A stretch of DNA of 35,603 nucleotides from Thauera sp. (GTDB taxonomy: Bacteria; Pseudomonadota; Gammaproteobacteria; Burkholderiales; Rhodocyclaceae): contig JANJTU010000304.1 of NCBI GenBank assembly GCA_024710965.1, positions 1-35,603 of the forward strand, written 5' to 3'. Below, one piece after another: positions 1 through 11,021 of this stretch (position 1 is its first letter; every line of letters begins with the position of its first letter). Both the position numbers and the translations under genes were made by a program. The notes beneath the pieces were generated by a model. That model was not told the origin of the DNA and ran no database searches. It worked only from the letters and a program-made list of their open reading frames with translations.

Positions 1-846
1 CGCGTGCAGCTCGCGCATCGCGTTGATTGCGCCGAAGTCGAGGTACTTGCGGAACACGAACGGGCGTGCGAGCTGCTCGAGCTCCGGCCAGCGCGCGCCC
101 AGCATCACCCTCGCCTTGATCCAGGCGTAGCGCTCCCACTCCCGGCCCTGCGTGATGAAGTAGTTCTCGAGCATGTCGAAGCTGCCCACCAGCGGGCCGG
201 AGTCGCCGTTCGGGCGCAGGCGCATGTCGACGCGGAAGACCTGGCCGTGCTCGGTGACGTCGGCCAGGGCCTGGATGAGCTGCTTGCCCAGGCGCTCGAA
301 GAACTCGAAGTTGCTGATCACCTTGGTGCCGCCGGTGTCGCCGTCCTCCGGGTAGATGAAGATCAGGTCGATGTCGGAGGAGACGTTGAGCTCGCGTCCG
401 CCGAGCTTGCCCATGCCGATCACGAGCAGCTCCTGCTCCCAGCCGGTCGCCGACAGGGGCAGGCCGTAGCGCTGCACCAGGGCCTCGCGCAGCACGTCGT
501 GGGCGTGGCGGATCGCCACCTCGGCGAGCACCGTCATCGTCTCGGTGACTTCGGCGAGATCGGCGCGGCGGTCGAGGTCGCGCACGATCAGGTGGCACAG
601 CACCCAGCAGCGCAGCTGGCGCAGGGCCGGGCGCAGCGCGGCCTCGGTGCCGCCGGGCGCGGCCGCGCGCGTGGCGAGGAAGGCGCGCATCGCCTCGGCG
701 TCGAGCACCTCGCCGAGGCCGGCTTCGAGCTGCGGCGCAAGCCAGGCCTGGCTGTCGAGCATGCGGGACAGGTAGCGCGAGAGGCCGCGGGCGTGCTCGA
801 CGGCGGGCGGCAGGCCTGCGGGCGATGCGGTTGGGGTGGAGGACAT
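1..846 (-). CDS. glnE: GlnE, glutamine synthetase adenylyltransferase/adenylyl-removase (N-terminal part, cut by window edge)
   Basis: Bifunctional enzyme that adenylylates and de-adenylylates glutamine synthetase in response to PII, setting nitrogen assimilation. Reading leftwards from ATG at 844-846, the frame stays open for 282 codons to the window edge. It contains the signature GMGKLGGRELNVSSDIDL at about residues 143-160, which is the nucleotidyltransferase core of the N-terminal adenylyl-removase half, followed by RVDMRLRPNG with the further catalytic acidic residues. Full-length GlnE is about 900-950 residues, so roughly two thirds lies beyond the left edge. A GGGAG stretch about 9 bases upstream supports the start. 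The gene diverges from yhdP; the 211 bp between them hold a possible -10 (TAGAAT, 883-888) for the plus strand. The family call is certain; only the start is inferred. Confidence 0.95.
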   Translation of the reverse strand, partial: MSSTPTASPAGLPPAVEHARGLSRYLSRMLDSQAWLAPQLEAGLGEVLDAEAMRAFLATRAAAPGGTEAALRPALRQLRCWVLCHLIVRDLDRRADLAEVTETMTVLAEVAIRHAHDVLREALVQRYGLPLSATGWEQELLVIGMGKLGGRELNVSSDIDLIFIYPEDGDTGGTKVISNFEFFERLGKQLIQALADVTEHGQVFRVDMRLRPNGDSGPLVGSFDMLENYFITQGREWERYAWIKARVMLGARWPELEQLARPFVFRKYLDFGAINAMRELHA

Positions 847-1057
847 GGGTGGCGACTCCCGCGCCGGGGTGGCGATCGTTGGTAGAATGCAGGCCCTTCC
901 GGCATGTCGTGTCTGCCCCGGGCGGTTTCAGGATGCATTTTATCCGCGCCGCCGGTCGCCCGCTTGCCGGCGGAATGTTTCAGCCCGGCGTGACGCCTCG
1001 CGCTGCCCGCCGGCTGCCCGTCCCGAATTCCGGCACGCATTGCCGGTCCGACCGCGC

Positions 1058-4000
1058 ATGAGCGACCGCCGATCCCCCTTCGCCTCCGATGACGCCCCGC
1101 CGTCGCCCGCGCCGAGCGCGCGTCGCGTGCGGCTGCGTCGCGCAGCGGGGTGGGCACTGCGCGCGCTGGTCGTGCTCTGGTTCGTCGCCGGCGGCCTGAT
1201 GCTGGCGGTGCGCCACGTGGTGATGCCCGCCGTGGGCGACTTCCGCAGCGAGATCGCGGCGGCGGCGAGCGCGGCGCTCGGCGTGCCGGTGTCGATCGCC
1301 TCGATCGAGGGCGACTGGGCGGGCTGGCGGCCGCGCCTGCAGCTGGCGCAGCTCGCCGTCGCCGACGCACAGGGCCGGCCGGCGCTGCTGCTGCCGCGGG
1401 TGGACGCGACGCTCGCGTGGTCGTCCGTGCTGCGCCTGAAGCCCCACTTCCACCGCCTCGAGATCAGCGCGCCGCAGCTCGCCCTGTCGCGCGAAGCCGA
1501 TGGCCGGCTGCTGGTCGCCGGCCTGCCGGTCGACGAGAGCACGGAGGAGGGGGGCGAGGTGGGCGGTGGCGCCCTCGACTGGCTGCTGGCGCAGGGCCAG
1601 ATCGTCGTCCATGACGCGCATCTGAGCTGGACCGACCGCCAGCGCGGCGCACCGGAACTGCGCCTGGAGCAGGTCGAGTTCCGCTTCGACCGGCGCCTGG
1701 GCCCGCATCGCTTTGCCCTGCGCGCGCGGCCGCCGCAGGCACTGGCATCGGCGCTGGAGGTGCGCGGCGAGCTGCGCCGCTTCGCCGCGGATGCGCCGCT
1801 GGCGTCCGCCGGCCGCCTCTACGTCGCGCTCGAGCATGGCGATCTCGGCGGCTGGCGGCCGTGGCTCGATTACCCGCTGCCGCTGCAGGGCGCGGGCAGC
1901 GTGCGCCTGTGGATCGAGGCCGACGCCGGGCGCGGGGCGGAGGGCGCACGCGCGCTGTCGCTGACCGCCGATGTCGCCCTCGAGGCGGTGCGCACCCGGC
2001 TCGGCGAGGCGCTGCCCGAACTCGACCTAGTCCGCCTCGACGGGCGCCTGAGCGCGGCGCGCACGGCGGACGGCCTCGAGTTCGGCACGCGCGGCCTGAC
2101 GCTGCAGACGGGCGATGGCCTGGCGCTGGCGTCGACCGATGTTGCCTTGCAGCTCGGACAGGCCGGCGGCGGCAGCGTGCGCGCCAACCGGCTCGATTTC
2201 GGCGCGCTCGCGCGCCTCGCGGCCTTCCTGCCGCTGGCGGACGAGGCGCGCGCCCGGCTCGCCGGCTTCGCCCCCACGGGCCGGCTGGAGGCGCTGCGTC
2301 TCGACTGGGACGGCACGGCCGCGGCGCCGGGCGCCTGGTCGCTGGCGGCGCAGTTCGACGGTATCGGCCTGCTCGCGCGCGAGGGCCTGCCCGGCCTGGG
2401 CGGGCTGTCGGGCTCGGTCGACGGCAACGAGCGCGGCGGGCGCTTCCGCCTCGACGGCCGCGAGGTGCACCTCGATCTGCCCGCGGTGTTCGAATCGACC
2501 CGCCTCGCCTTCGCTGCGCTGCGCGCCGACGGTGGCTGGTCGAGGCGCGAGGGCCGGCTGGAGATCGCCCTCGACGGCGCCGAGTTCGAGAACGCCGATG
2601 CCGCCGGCACGGCCTCGGGACGCTACTGGCCGGAGCCCGGCGGCGCCGGCGAGATCGACCTGCAGGCGCGCCTGACGCGCGCCGAGGGCACGGCAGTGTG
2701 GCGCTACCTGCCGCGCGTGGTCGGTCGCAGCACGCAGGACTGGGTGCGCAGCGCGATCCGCAATGCGGCCGTGCCCGAGGCGCGTCTGCGCCTGCGCGGT
2801 CGGCTCGCGGACTTTCCGTTCCGCGACGGCAGCGGCCAGTTCCTGGTCACGATCCGGGTCGCGGACGGGGTGCTCGACTACGCGTCGGGCTGGCCGTCGA
2901 TCGAGGGCATCCACGGCGAGGTGCGCTTCGAGGGGCCGGGCATGCGCATCGCGGCCGAGCGCGGGCGCATCTTCGGCGTGGCGCTCGAGGGCGTCGTCGC
3001 CGAGGTGCCGGACCTCGACGTCAAGCCGAGCGAGCTCATGACCATCACCGGCCGCGCCGTGGGGCCGACCGCCGACTTCCTGCGCTTCGTGTCCGCCAGC
3101 CCGGTCGCGGCGCGCATCGGCGGCTTCACCGACGGCATGCGTGCGGAGGGCAAGGGGACGCTGGCGCTGCGCCTGGCGATGCCGCTGCGCCACATTGCCG
3201 ACACCACGGTGGAAGGCGAATACCGCCTCGCCGGCAACCGCTTGTGGCTGGTCGACGCGCTGCCGCCGGTGGAGGCCGCGGCCGGGCGGATCCGCTTCAC
3301 TGCCGACGAGCTGTCGATTCCGGAGGTCCGCGGCGAGCTCTTCGGCGCGCCGCTGCGGGTGACGGCGCGCACGGCGGCGGACGGGGGGGTGAGTTTCGAG
3401 GCCGGCGGCGCGCTCGGCGTCGCCGCGCTCGGCGCCGGCTACGACTGGCCGCTGCTCGCCCACCTGTCGGGCACGGCGGCGTGGACCGCTGGCATCCGCA
3501 TTGCGCGCGGAGCGACGCGGGTGGAGTTCGGCTCGGATCTCACCGGCGTCGTCTCCAGCCTGCCCGAGCCGCTGAACAAGGGGGGCGCGGAGCGCTGGCC
3601 GCTGCGCGTCGTGGTCGAGCATCCGGGGGCGGGCGCGCCGGCCCGCCTCGAGGTGCAGCTGGCGGACCGCCTGCGGGCAAGCCTCGAGCGCGGCAGCCAG
3701 GGCTGGCTTGCCGGGCGCGGCGGGCTGGCGCTGGGGCGCGAGGCCGGTGAGGCGGTCCGCATGGCCGAGCGCGGCGTGATGGTGGCGGCCACGCTCGAGC
3801 GCCTGGACGTGGACGCCTGGCGGCGCGCGCTCGACGTCGGTGGCGAGCGCGACGCTGAGGTGCCCCTCCCGCTGGCCGGGGTGGCGATGCAGGCCGGTGT
3901 CGTGCGCGCCTTCGGCCAGACCCTGAAGGCGGTGAATCTGCGCGCGCTCGCCGACCCCGGGGGCTGGAAGGCGCGCCTCGACAGCGACCTCGCCGAAGGC

Positions 4001-4948
4001 GAGTTCGACTGGCGCGACGCGGGCAGCGGCGCCCTGCTCGCGCGCTTCAAGCGCCTGAGCCTGGGCGGTGACGAGGACACGGCCGAGGCCGCCGATGGGC
4101 GCGACGAGGCGCCGCCGCGCCAGCTGCCGGCGCTCGACGTGGTGGCCGAGCGCTTCCAGCTGCGCGGGCTCGACCTCGGCCGGCTCGAGGTGTTCGCCCG
4201 CAACCGCGCCGGCCTGTGGCAGCTCGAGCGCCTGGCGCTGGAGAACGCCGACGGCCGCCTTGGCGGCAGCGGCCAGTGGCAGGCCGCCGGGCGCCAGCAG
4301 ACGAAGCTCGACTTCCGTCTCGAGACGGCGGATGTCGGGCGCTTCTCGCGCCGCCTCGGCTACGCCGACGTGGTGCGCGGCGGCGCAGCGACGCTCTCCG
4401 GCCAGCTCGCGTGGGCTGGTGCGCCGACGCGCATCGACTACGCCACGCTCGACGGCAGCCTGAAGCTGGAGGCCGGCGCCGGGCAGTTCAACAAGCTCGA
4501 GCCGGGGGTCGGCCGCCTGCTCGGCATCCTCAGCCTGCAGTCGCTGCCGCGGCGCATCACGCTCGACTTTCGCGACGTGTTCTCCGAAGGATTCGCCTTC
4601 GACCGCATTTCCGGTAGCATCGAAGTCGCCGCCGGCGTGATGCGCACCGAGGATCTCGAGATCCGCGGCCCGGCAGCGCGGGTGCGGATGAGCGGCTCGG
4701 CCGACGTCGAGGCGGAAACGCAGGAGCTGCGCGTGTCGGTGCAGCCGACGCTGGCCGAGTCGGTGGCGATCGGCGCCGCGGCCGGGCTGCTGAATCCGGC
4801 GGTCGGGGTGGCGACCTACCTCGCGCAGAAGGTGCTCAGCGACCCGATCGAGAAGCTCTTCGCCTACGAGTACGACGTCACCGGCACCTGGGCCGATCCG
4901 CAGGTGAGCAAGCGCGGCAGCGTGCCCGCGCCGGCGCAGGCCGAATGA
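1058..4948 (+). CDS. yhdP: YhdP-family AsmA-like envelope protein
   Basis: A 1296-residue protein with a single N-terminal transmembrane segment (about residues 27-48, after a basic Arg-rich stretch) and a very long periplasmic region of repetitive beta-rich AsmA/DUF3971-type sequence. Length and architecture match YhdP (about 1270 residues in E. coli), one of the AsmA-like bridge proteins implicated in phospholipid transport between inner and outer membrane. The C-terminal third has the conserved AsmA-like core (for example KLEAGAGQFNKLEPGVGRLL, then the LLGILSLQSLPRRI region). The open frame extends further upstream, but ATG 1058 is chosen because it gives the expected short cytoplasmic N-terminus; the extension is unlike the family. 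The neighbours nit and tldD follow on the same strand, an order common in proteobacteria. A TAGAAT at 883-888 may be its -10, without a convincing -35. Confidence 0.93.
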   Translation: MSDRRSPFASDDAPPSPAPSARRVRLRRAAGWALRALVVLWFVAGGLMLAVRHVVMPAVGDFRSEIAAAASAALGVPVSIASIEGDWAGWRPRLQLAQLAVADAQGRPALLLPRVDATLAWSSVLRLKPHFHRLEISAPQLALSREADGRLLVAGLPVDESTEEGGEVGGGALDWLLAQGQIVVHDAHLSWTDRQRGAPELRLEQVEFRFDRRLGPHRFALRARPPQALASALEVRGELRRFAADAPLASAGRLYVALEHGDLGGWRPWLDYPLPLQGAGSVRLWIEADAGRGAEGARALSLTADVALEAVRTRLGEALPELDLVRLDGRLSAARTADGLEFGTRGLTLQTGDGLALASTDVALQLGQAGGGSVRANRLDFGALARLAAFLPLADEARARLAGFAPTGRLEALRLDWDGTAAAPGAWSLAAQFDGIGLLAREGLPGLGGLSGSVDGNERGGRFRLDGREVHLDLPAVFESTRLAFAALRADGGWSRREGRLEIALDGAEFENADAAGTASGRYWPEPGGAGEIDLQARLTRAEGTAVWRYLPRVVGRSTQDWVRSAIRNAAVPEARLRLRGRLADFPFRDGSGQFLVTIRVADGVLDYASGWPSIEGIHGEVRFEGPGMRIAAERGRIFGVALEGVVAEVPDLDVKPSELMTITGRAVGPTADFLRFVSASPVAARIGGFTDGMRAEGKGTLALRLAMPLRHIADTTVEGEYRLAGNRLWLVDALPPVEAAAGRIRFTADELSIPEVRGELFGAPLRVTARTAADGGVSFEAGGALGVAALGAGYDWPLLAHLSGTAAWTAGIRIARGATRVEFGSDLTGVVSSLPEPLNKGGAERWPLRVVVEHPGAGAPARLEVQLADRLRASLERGSQGWLAGRGGLALGREAGEAVRMAERGVMVAATLERLDVDAWRRALDVGGERDAEVPLPLAGVAMQAGVVRAFGQTLKAVNLRALADPGGWKARLDSDLAEGEFDWRDAGSGALLARFKRLSLGGDEDTAEAADGRDEAPPRQLPALDVVAERFQLRGLDLGRLEVFARNRAGLWQLERLALENADGRLGGSGQWQAAGRQQTKLDFRLETADVGRFSRRLGYADVVRGGAATLSGQLAWAGAPTRIDYATLDGSLKLEAGAGQFNKLEPGVGRLLGILSLQSLPRRITLDFRDVFSEGFAFDRISGSIEVAAGVMRTEDLEIRGPAARVRMSGSADVEAETQELRVSVQPTLAESVAIGAAAGLLNPAVGVATYLAQKVLSDPIEKLFAYEYDVTGTWADPQVSKRGSVPAPAQAE

Positions 4949-5050
4949 GCGCAGCCCCGTGGCAGACTGCAGGCGTGGGCGGCGCTGCGCCCGATTGCCC
5001 CGGATTGCGCGGCAAGCTGGTGGCGGCGCCAGCTTCCGTCGCTGTCCGGC

Positions 5051-5088
5051 TTCAGTCCCCGAAGCTTCAGTCCCCGAAGCTTCAGTCC
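5051..5088. repeat. 15-bp tandem repeat, 2.5 copies
   Basis: The unit TTCAGTCCCCGAAGC occurs at 5051-5065 and 5066-5080, followed by a partial copy (TTCAGTCC) to 5088. It lies in the 163-bp gap between yhdP and nit, just ahead of the nit start at 5112. Each copy junction contains the palindrome GAAGCTTC. The unit is a multiple of three and reads through in the nit frame, so an upstream-extended nit would contain a repeated VPEAS pentapeptide. I see no known function; replication slippage is the simplest origin. Confidence 0.9.
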
Positions 5089-5111
5089 ATCAACACAGCG
5101 CGACGATCCGC

Positions 5112-5960
5112 ATGACTACACCCCAGAGTGCCTCGCTTGCCCCTGCCGTGCCGGCGGGACTGACCCGCATCGCGGCGATCCAGACCGTGTCCGGCCCGGA
5201 TGTCGAACGCAATCTCGAGACCGTTGCCGGGCTGGTGGCCGAGGCGGCGGCGGGCGGCGCACAGCTGGTGGCGCTGCCGGAATATTTCCCGCTGATCACG
5301 GCCGACGAGCAGGCCAAGGTGCGTCTGCGCGAGGCCGAGGGCAGCGGCCCGCTGCAGGCCTTCCTCGCCGAGACCGCGCGCCGCCACGGGGTGTGGCTGA
5401 TCGGCGGCACGGTGCCGCTGGTGGCCGACGCCGAGGACAAGGTGCGCAACAGCACGCTGGTGTTCGACGGCGAGGGCCGCCGGGTGGCGCGCTACGACAA
5501 GATCCACCTGTTCGGCTTCCAGCGCGGCAGCGAGCGCTACGACGAGGGGGCGACGATCGAGCCGGGTGGCAGCGTGACCTGCTTCGACTCGCCGGCCGGG
5601 CGCTGCGGGCTGTCGGTGTGCTACGACCTGCGCTTCCCCGAGCTCTTTCGCGCGATGGGGGCGGTGAACCTGATCGTGCTGCCGGCCGCCTTCACCCACA
5701 CCACCGGCCGTGCGCACTGGGACGTGCTGCTGCGCGCGCGCGCGATCGAGAACCAGTGCTACCTGATGGCGCCGGCGCAGGGCGGACGCCACCCGAGCGG
5801 GCGGGTGACCTGGGGTCACACGATGATCGTCGACCCCTGGGGCGAGATCCTCGCCTGCCGCGAGGAGGGGCCCGGCGTGGTGATGGCCGACCTCGATCCG
5901 GCCCGCATCGCCGCCGTGCGCGAGAGCCTGCCGGCACTGCGCCACCGCCGCCTGGCCTGA
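5112..5960 (+). CDS. Carbon-nitrogen hydrolase, Nit1/deaminated-glutathione amidase type
   Basis: A 282-residue nitrilase-superfamily protein with the Glu-Lys-Cys triad: Glu57 in LPEYF, Lys130 in YDKIHLFGF and Cys170 in [10 protein letters not shown]. The YDKIHLFD/GF and CYDLRFPE contexts are typical of the Nit1/YbeM/NitB group, which hydrolyses deaminated glutathione (metabolite repair), rather than of true nitrilases. The protein is cytosolic. The start at ATG 5112 gives a normal N-terminus just before [12 protein letters not shown]; the frame is open further upstream through the tandem repeat, but that extension does not look like protein family sequence. Position between yhdP and tldD is a common arrangement in proteobacteria. 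Substrate is inferred from the family. Confidence 0.9.
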   Translation: MTTPQSASLAPAVPAGLTRIAAIQTVSGPDVERNLETVAGLVAEAAAGGAQLVALPEYFPLITADEQAKVRLREAEGSGPLQAFLAETARRHGVWLIGGTVPLVADAEDKVRNSTLVFDGEGRRVARYDKIHLFGFQRGSERYDEGATIEPGGSVTCFDSPAGRCGLSVCYDLRFPELFRAMGAVNLIVLPAAFTHTTGRAHWDVLLRARAIENQCYLMAPAQGGRHPSGRVTWGHTMIVDPWGEILACREEGPGVVMADLDPARIAAVRESLPALRHRRLA

Positions 5961-5984
5961 GCGCGAGGCGCGCAAGATTCCCCG

Positions 5985-6018
5985 CCACCGACCGGTCGTG
6001 TGCACGATCGGTGGTTTT
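5985..6018 (+). terminator. Hairpin with short T-run after nit
   Basis: Arms CCACCGA (5985-5991) and TCGGTGG (6008-6014) enclose a second stem TCGTG/CACGA (5996-6000 / 6003-6007), with a CCGG bulge on the 5' side, followed by TTTT. It looks like an intrinsic terminator or attenuator between nit and tldD. The T-run is short, so read-through into tldD is possible. Confidence 0.5.
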
Positions 6019-6074
6019 GCAGATCGTTTTCGCGGGCGCCGGGTCCAACCCGGCAACGCCTGACTGGACAGCCC

Positions 6075-7520
6075 ATGAGCAAGACTCGAACCCCCCTCAC
6101 CGTTGCCGACCGCTACCTGCTCGCGCCCTTTGATCTGGGCGAGGCGGAACTGGAGAAGACCTTCCGCAAGCTGATGCGGCACAACATCGACTACGCCGAC
6201 CTGTACTTCCAGTACCAGCGCTCCGAGGCCTGGAGCCTGGAGGAAGGCATCGTCAAGTCGGGCAGTTTCGACATCGAGCAGGGCGTCGGCGTGCGCGCGA
6301 TCAGCGGCGAGAAGACCGCCTTCGCCTACTCCGACGACATCTCGCTCGATGCCCTGCTCGGCGCCGCGACCGCCACGCGTGCGATTGCCGACGCCGGCGC
6401 GCGGCGGGCGGTGGCGATTGCGCCGCACAAGGCGCGCAGCCGCCTGTATCGGGCGGACGATCCGCTCGACTCGCTCGACGACACCGCCAAGGTGAAGCTG
6501 CTTGAGCGCCTGGAGGGCTTCGCCCGCGCCGAGGATCCGCGCGTCACCCAGGTCATGGCCCACATCGCCGGCTCGTGGGAGGTCGTCATGGTGGCGCGCA
6601 GCGACGGCCACATGGCGGCCGACGTGCGCCCGCTGGTGCGGGTGTCGATCACGGTGATCATGGAAGAGGAAGGCCGCCGCGAGCAGGGCAGCGCCGGCGG
6701 TGGCGGGCGCTACGATTACGGCTATTTCAGCGACGAGCGCCTGCACGAGTATGCGCGTGCCGCGGTGCATCAGGCACGCGTCAACCTCGGCGCCGGGCCG
6801 GCGCCGGCCGGCACGATGGCGGTGGTGCTCGGCGCCGGCTGGCCCGGCATCCTGCTGCACGAGGCGATCGGCCACGGCCTCGAGGGCGACTTCAACCGCA
6901 AGGGCAGTTCGGCCTTCTCCGGACGCATGGGCCAGCAGGTGGCGGCGAAGGGGGTCACCGTGGTCGATGACGGGACGCTGCCCGACCGCCGCGGCTCGCT
7001 CACCATCGACGACGAGGGCAACCCGACCGAGCGCACCGTGCTGATCGAGGACGGCATCCTCACCGGCTACATGCAGGACATGATGAACGCACGGCTGATG
7101 GGGATGGCGCCGACCGGCAACGGCCGGCGCGAGTCCTTCGCCCACCTGCCGCTGCCGCGCATGACCAACACCTACATGCTGAACGGCGACAAGGATCCGG
7201 AGGAGATCATCAAGTCGGTGAAGAAGGGCCTCTACGCGGTGAATTTCGGCGGCGGCCAGGTGGACATCACCTCGGGCAAGTTCGTCTTCTCCACCGCCGA
7301 GGCCTACCTGATCGAGAACGGCAAGGTCACCCGCCCGGTCAAGGGCGCGACCCTGATCGGCAACGGCCCGGACGTGCTCACCCGCGTCAGCCTGATCGGC
7401 AACGACATGGCGCTCGACCCCGGTGTCGGCACCTGCGGCAAGGACGGCCAGAGCGTGCCGGTGGGCGTCGGCCAGCCGACGCTGCGGGTGGACGGGCTGA
7501 CGGTGGGCGGCACCGCCTGA
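6075..7520 (+). CDS. tldD: TldD, metalloprotease subunit
   Basis: A 481-residue TldD/PmbA (U62) family protein. The metal-binding motif HEAIGH is at residues 262-267, followed by the typical [19 protein letters not shown] stretch. The conserved C-terminal [21 protein letters not shown] and [18 protein letters not shown] are present, so the gene is complete. In E. coli, TldD with TldE/PmbA degrades unfolded peptides, matures microcin B17 and processes the CcdA antitoxin. Start ATG 6075 gives the usual N-terminus; the open frame extends upstream through the hairpin, which is unlikely to be coding. No tldE is in the window; it is commonly unlinked. Confidence 0.96.
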   Translation: MSKTRTPLTVADRYLLAPFDLGEAELEKTFRKLMRHNIDYADLYFQYQRSEAWSLEEGIVKSGSFDIEQGVGVRAISGEKTAFAYSDDISLDALLGAATATRAIADAGARRAVAIAPHKARSRLYRADDPLDSLDDTAKVKLLERLEGFARAEDPRVTQVMAHIAGSWEVVMVARSDGHMAADVRPLVRVSITVIMEEEGRREQGSAGGGGRYDYGYFSDERLHEYARAAVHQARVNLGAGPAPAGTMAVVLGAGWPGILLHEAIGHGLEGDFNRKGSSAFSGRMGQQVAAKGVTVVDDGTLPDRRGSLTIDDEGNPTERTVLIEDGILTGYMQDMMNARLMGMAPTGNGRRESFAHLPLPRMTNTYMLNGDKDPEEIIKSVKKGLYAVNFGGGQVDITSGKFVFSTAEAYLIENGKVTRPVKGATLIGNGPDVLTRVSLIGNDMALDPGVGTCGKDGQSVPVGVGQPTLRVDGLTVGGTA

Positions 7521-7673
7521 GTGACCGGACGCCGGTCCGTGCCTCCGCCCGCGCTCCGATGCGCGGCGCAGGCAAACAGCGCCACGTTGACGCCACCGGG
7601 CTGACCCCCGCCGAGCTTCGCTCGCGCAGCGGGTTGCGCTGGCCGGGGGGGCCGCAGACTAGCGGGCGCGCCT

Positions 7674-8792
7674 TCAGAACAGCGCGAGCTGCGGCCCGTC
7701 GCTGCGCGGCGGGCGGAACGCGGCGCAGTTCAGTTCGCGGCGCGTCTGCGTCAGGCCGAGGCGGGTCTTGACCAGGCGCATGCGCTGGCGGTAGAGCTCG
7801 GCGAGCACGCCCTCGCCGCGCATGCGGTGGCCGAAGCGGGGGTCGTTCTCGCGCCCGCCGCGCAGCTGCGCGACGAGGCTCATGACGTGCTGCGCGCGGC
7901 CCGGCGCGTGGCGCTCCAGCCAGTCGACGAACAGCGTCTTCAGCTCGTGCGGCAGGCGCAGCACGACATAGCCCGCGCTGCCGGCACCCGCCGCGCGCGC
8001 GGCTTCCACCACCGCTTCCAGCTCGTGATCGTTGAGCGCCGGAATCAGCGGCGCGAACAGCACGCCGACCGGCACGCCGGCCTCGTGCAGGCGGCGGATC
8101 GTCTCCAGCCGCCGCGCGGGGCGGGCGGCGCGGGGCTCGAGGCGGCGGGCGAGCGCGTCGTCGAGCGTGGTGACCGAGACCATGGCCTCGACCAGGTTGT
8201 CGCGCGCGAGCTCGGCGAGCAGGTCGAGGTCGCGCTCGATGAGGGCGGACTTGGTGATCACGCTTACCGGGTGGCGGGTCTCGGCGAGCACTTCGAGGAT
8301 CTGCCGCGTGAGGCCGGTGTGGCGCTCCACCGGCTGCCAGGCGTCGGTGTTGACGCCGAGCGCGATCGGCGCGCAGCGGTAAGCGGGGCGGGCGAGTTCC
8401 TGCCGCAGCAGCGCAGCGGCGTCGGGTTTCCAGAACAGCTTCGTTTCGAAGTCGAGCCCGGGGGAGAGGTCGAGATAGGCGTGGCTCGGGCGCGCGAAAC
8501 AGTAGGCGCAGCCGTGCTCGCAGCCGCGGTAGGGGTTGATCGAGCGGTCGAAGGGGATGTCGGGCGAGCGGTTGTAGCTGATGACGCTCTTTGCGGCGTC
8601 GATGCGCAGCTCGGTGGCGATGCGCTGCTCGTCGGCGTCCGGGTCTGCAGGCCAGCCGTCGTCCACGGGGGCGCGCTGGTGGTCGAGGAAGCGGCCATCC
8701 GGGCGCAGCGCCGCCCCGCGGCCGCGCGCCGCGGGCGGACCGGCTGGGGGCGGGCCCGGCAGGGGTGGGGTAGTGTTTTTATGTACAGCCAT
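7674..8792 (-). CDS. PA0069-family radical SAM protein (SplB-like)
   Basis: A 372-residue protein with the radical-SAM cysteine motif in CEHGCAYC (CX3CX2C), preceded by SINPYRG and followed by a TIM-barrel-like sequence with GVNTDAWQP and VSVITKSALIERD. These are hallmarks of the COG1533/PA0069 group, distantly related to spore photoproduct lyase; the substrate of PA0069-type proteins is not established to my knowledge. The N-terminal ~40 residues are Pro/Gly/Arg-rich and poorly conserved, so a start further in is possible; ATG 8792 is the longest choice. A perfect inverted repeat overlaps this start codon (8790-8815). The gene is convergent with tldD; the gap holds only a small GC-rich inverted repeat (7523-7537) without a T-run. 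Confidence 0.9.
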   Translation of the reverse strand: MAVHKNTTPPLPGPPPAGPPAARGRGAALRPDGRFLDHQRAPVDDGWPADPDADEQRIATELRIDAAKSVISYNRSPDIPFDRSINPYRGCEHGCAYCFARPSHAYLDLSPGLDFETKLFWKPDAAALLRQELARPAYRCAPIALGVNTDAWQPVERHTGLTRQILEVLAETRHPVSVITKSALIERDLDLLAELARDNLVEAMVSVTTLDDALARRLEPRAARPARRLETIRRLHEAGVPVGVLFAPLIPALNDHELEAVVEAARAAGAGSAGYVVLRLPHELKTLFVDWLERHAPGRAQHVMSLVAQLRGGRENDPRFGHRMRGEGVLAELYRQRMRLVKTRLGLTQTRRELNCAAFRPPRSDGPQLALF

Positions 8793-8815
8793 GAGGCGCG
8801 AGTTTCTGCCTCATG
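8790..8815 (-). repeat. Perfect 8-bp inverted repeat over the radical SAM start codon
   Basis: CATGAGGC (8790-8797) and GCCTCATG (8808-8815) are separated by 10 bases. On the minus strand the second arm contains the proposed ATG (8790-8792), so a hairpin in the mRNA would bury the start codon and the bases ahead of it. No strong Shine-Dalgarno sequence is visible there. It may be a translational control element or a sign that the true start lies downstream. Confidence 0.5.
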
Positions 8816-8890
8816 CGGATAGCTGTCAATTGGCGCTGCAGCCCGCTATGGCGGTCGTTGCGAAGCGGCCGGCGCAGAGCCGTGCGCGGC

Positions 8891-9078
8891 TCAGCGGCGT
8901 GCGGCCGCCCGTGGATGCGTCAGCACCAGCGCCGTGCGCTTGTTGCCGTCGGCGGGCGCGCCGTTGCGGGCCGCGCCCGTCTTCGTCGTGCCGAGCAGGC
9001 TCGCGGCCTGTGCCGGGGTGCAGATGGAGTAGGCAAGCGCGGTGGTGGTGATGATGGCGGCAATCGTCTGGCGTCTGA

Positions 9079-9082
<4 letters not shown>
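8891..9082 (-). CDS. Small predicted exported protein, coupled to glrR
   Basis: A 63-residue protein that I do not recognise. Residues 1-26 look like a Sec signal peptide: two basic residues, a hydrophobic core IAAIITTTALAYSI and an AQA-A cleavage site. This leaves a mature peptide of about 37 residues rich in Ala, Gly, Arg, Thr and Lys. Its ATG (9080-9082) overlaps the glrR stop as ATGA, and an AGGAG sits about 8 bases upstream, so it is very probably translated with glrR as the last gene of the glrK-qseG-glrR operon. It could be a signal fed back to the GlrK sensor or an unrelated passenger; nothing in the sequence decides this. Confidence 0.6.
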
Positions 9083-10508
<1,426 letters not shown>

Positions 10509-10512
<4 letters not shown>

Positions 10513-11021
10513 TGCGGCCCGCTCCCGGGCGGCTGGGCGCCGGCGCCGCCACGCGGTGAGAGGCTGTGCTCGATCTCGGCGAGCGCTTCGAGCTTGCGTT
10601 CCAGCTCGTCGTTGCGCAGCTCGCTCTCCTTGAGCTCGCGGCTGCTGCGCTCGAGCTGCTGCGTCAGGCGGTCGTTGAGGGCGCCGAGGCGGCGGCGTTC
10701 GTCGAGCTGCTCGAGCAGGGCGTGGGCGTAGGGGTGCAGCGCCTGTGCGTCCGCGTCGCGACTTGCGAGCAGGCTCTTGAGCTGGTTGCGGGCGCGGGCG
10801 AGGTTGGACGGGCGTTGCTGGAGCGCGTGCAGGGCGCGCTCGAGCTTGCGTTGCGCGGCGGCGGCGGGCGGCACCGGCGCGGCTTCGCGGGCGGCGGCGG
10901 GCGGGGGCGTGACGGTGCCGGGGGGCGGCCCGAACAGCGGCGTGGCGCAGCCGGCCAGCAAGGCGAGGGTGGCGATCAGTGCCGCCCGCCGCGCGGCACG
11001 CCGGCGCAGGTCATGCGGCAT
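10509..11021 (-). CDS. qseG: QseG-like outer-membrane lipoprotein
   Basis: A 170-residue protein with a basic N-terminus and lipobox LLAGC (Cys25), so a predicted lipoprotein. The mature part begins Pro/Ala-rich and then becomes alpha-helical with a coiled-coil-like segment (LNDRLTQQLERSSRELKESELRNDELERKLEAL region). It lies between glrK and glrR, overlapping the end of glrK by 11 bp and the start of glrR by 4 bp. That matches QseG (YfhG), the lipoprotein that in E. coli interacts with the kinase GlrK from the periplasmic side. ATG 11021 is chosen because an upstream in-frame ATG would put about 21 residues ahead of the signal sequence. Identification rests on position and architecture; sequence conservation in this family is low. 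Confidence 0.8.

Noticed and set aside
5082-7145. A long minus-strand open frame opposite nit and tldD.
   Set aside because: The plus-strand frames encode well-recognised Nit and TldD with intact active sites; the antisense product is His/Arg/Ala-rich without any recognisable motif.
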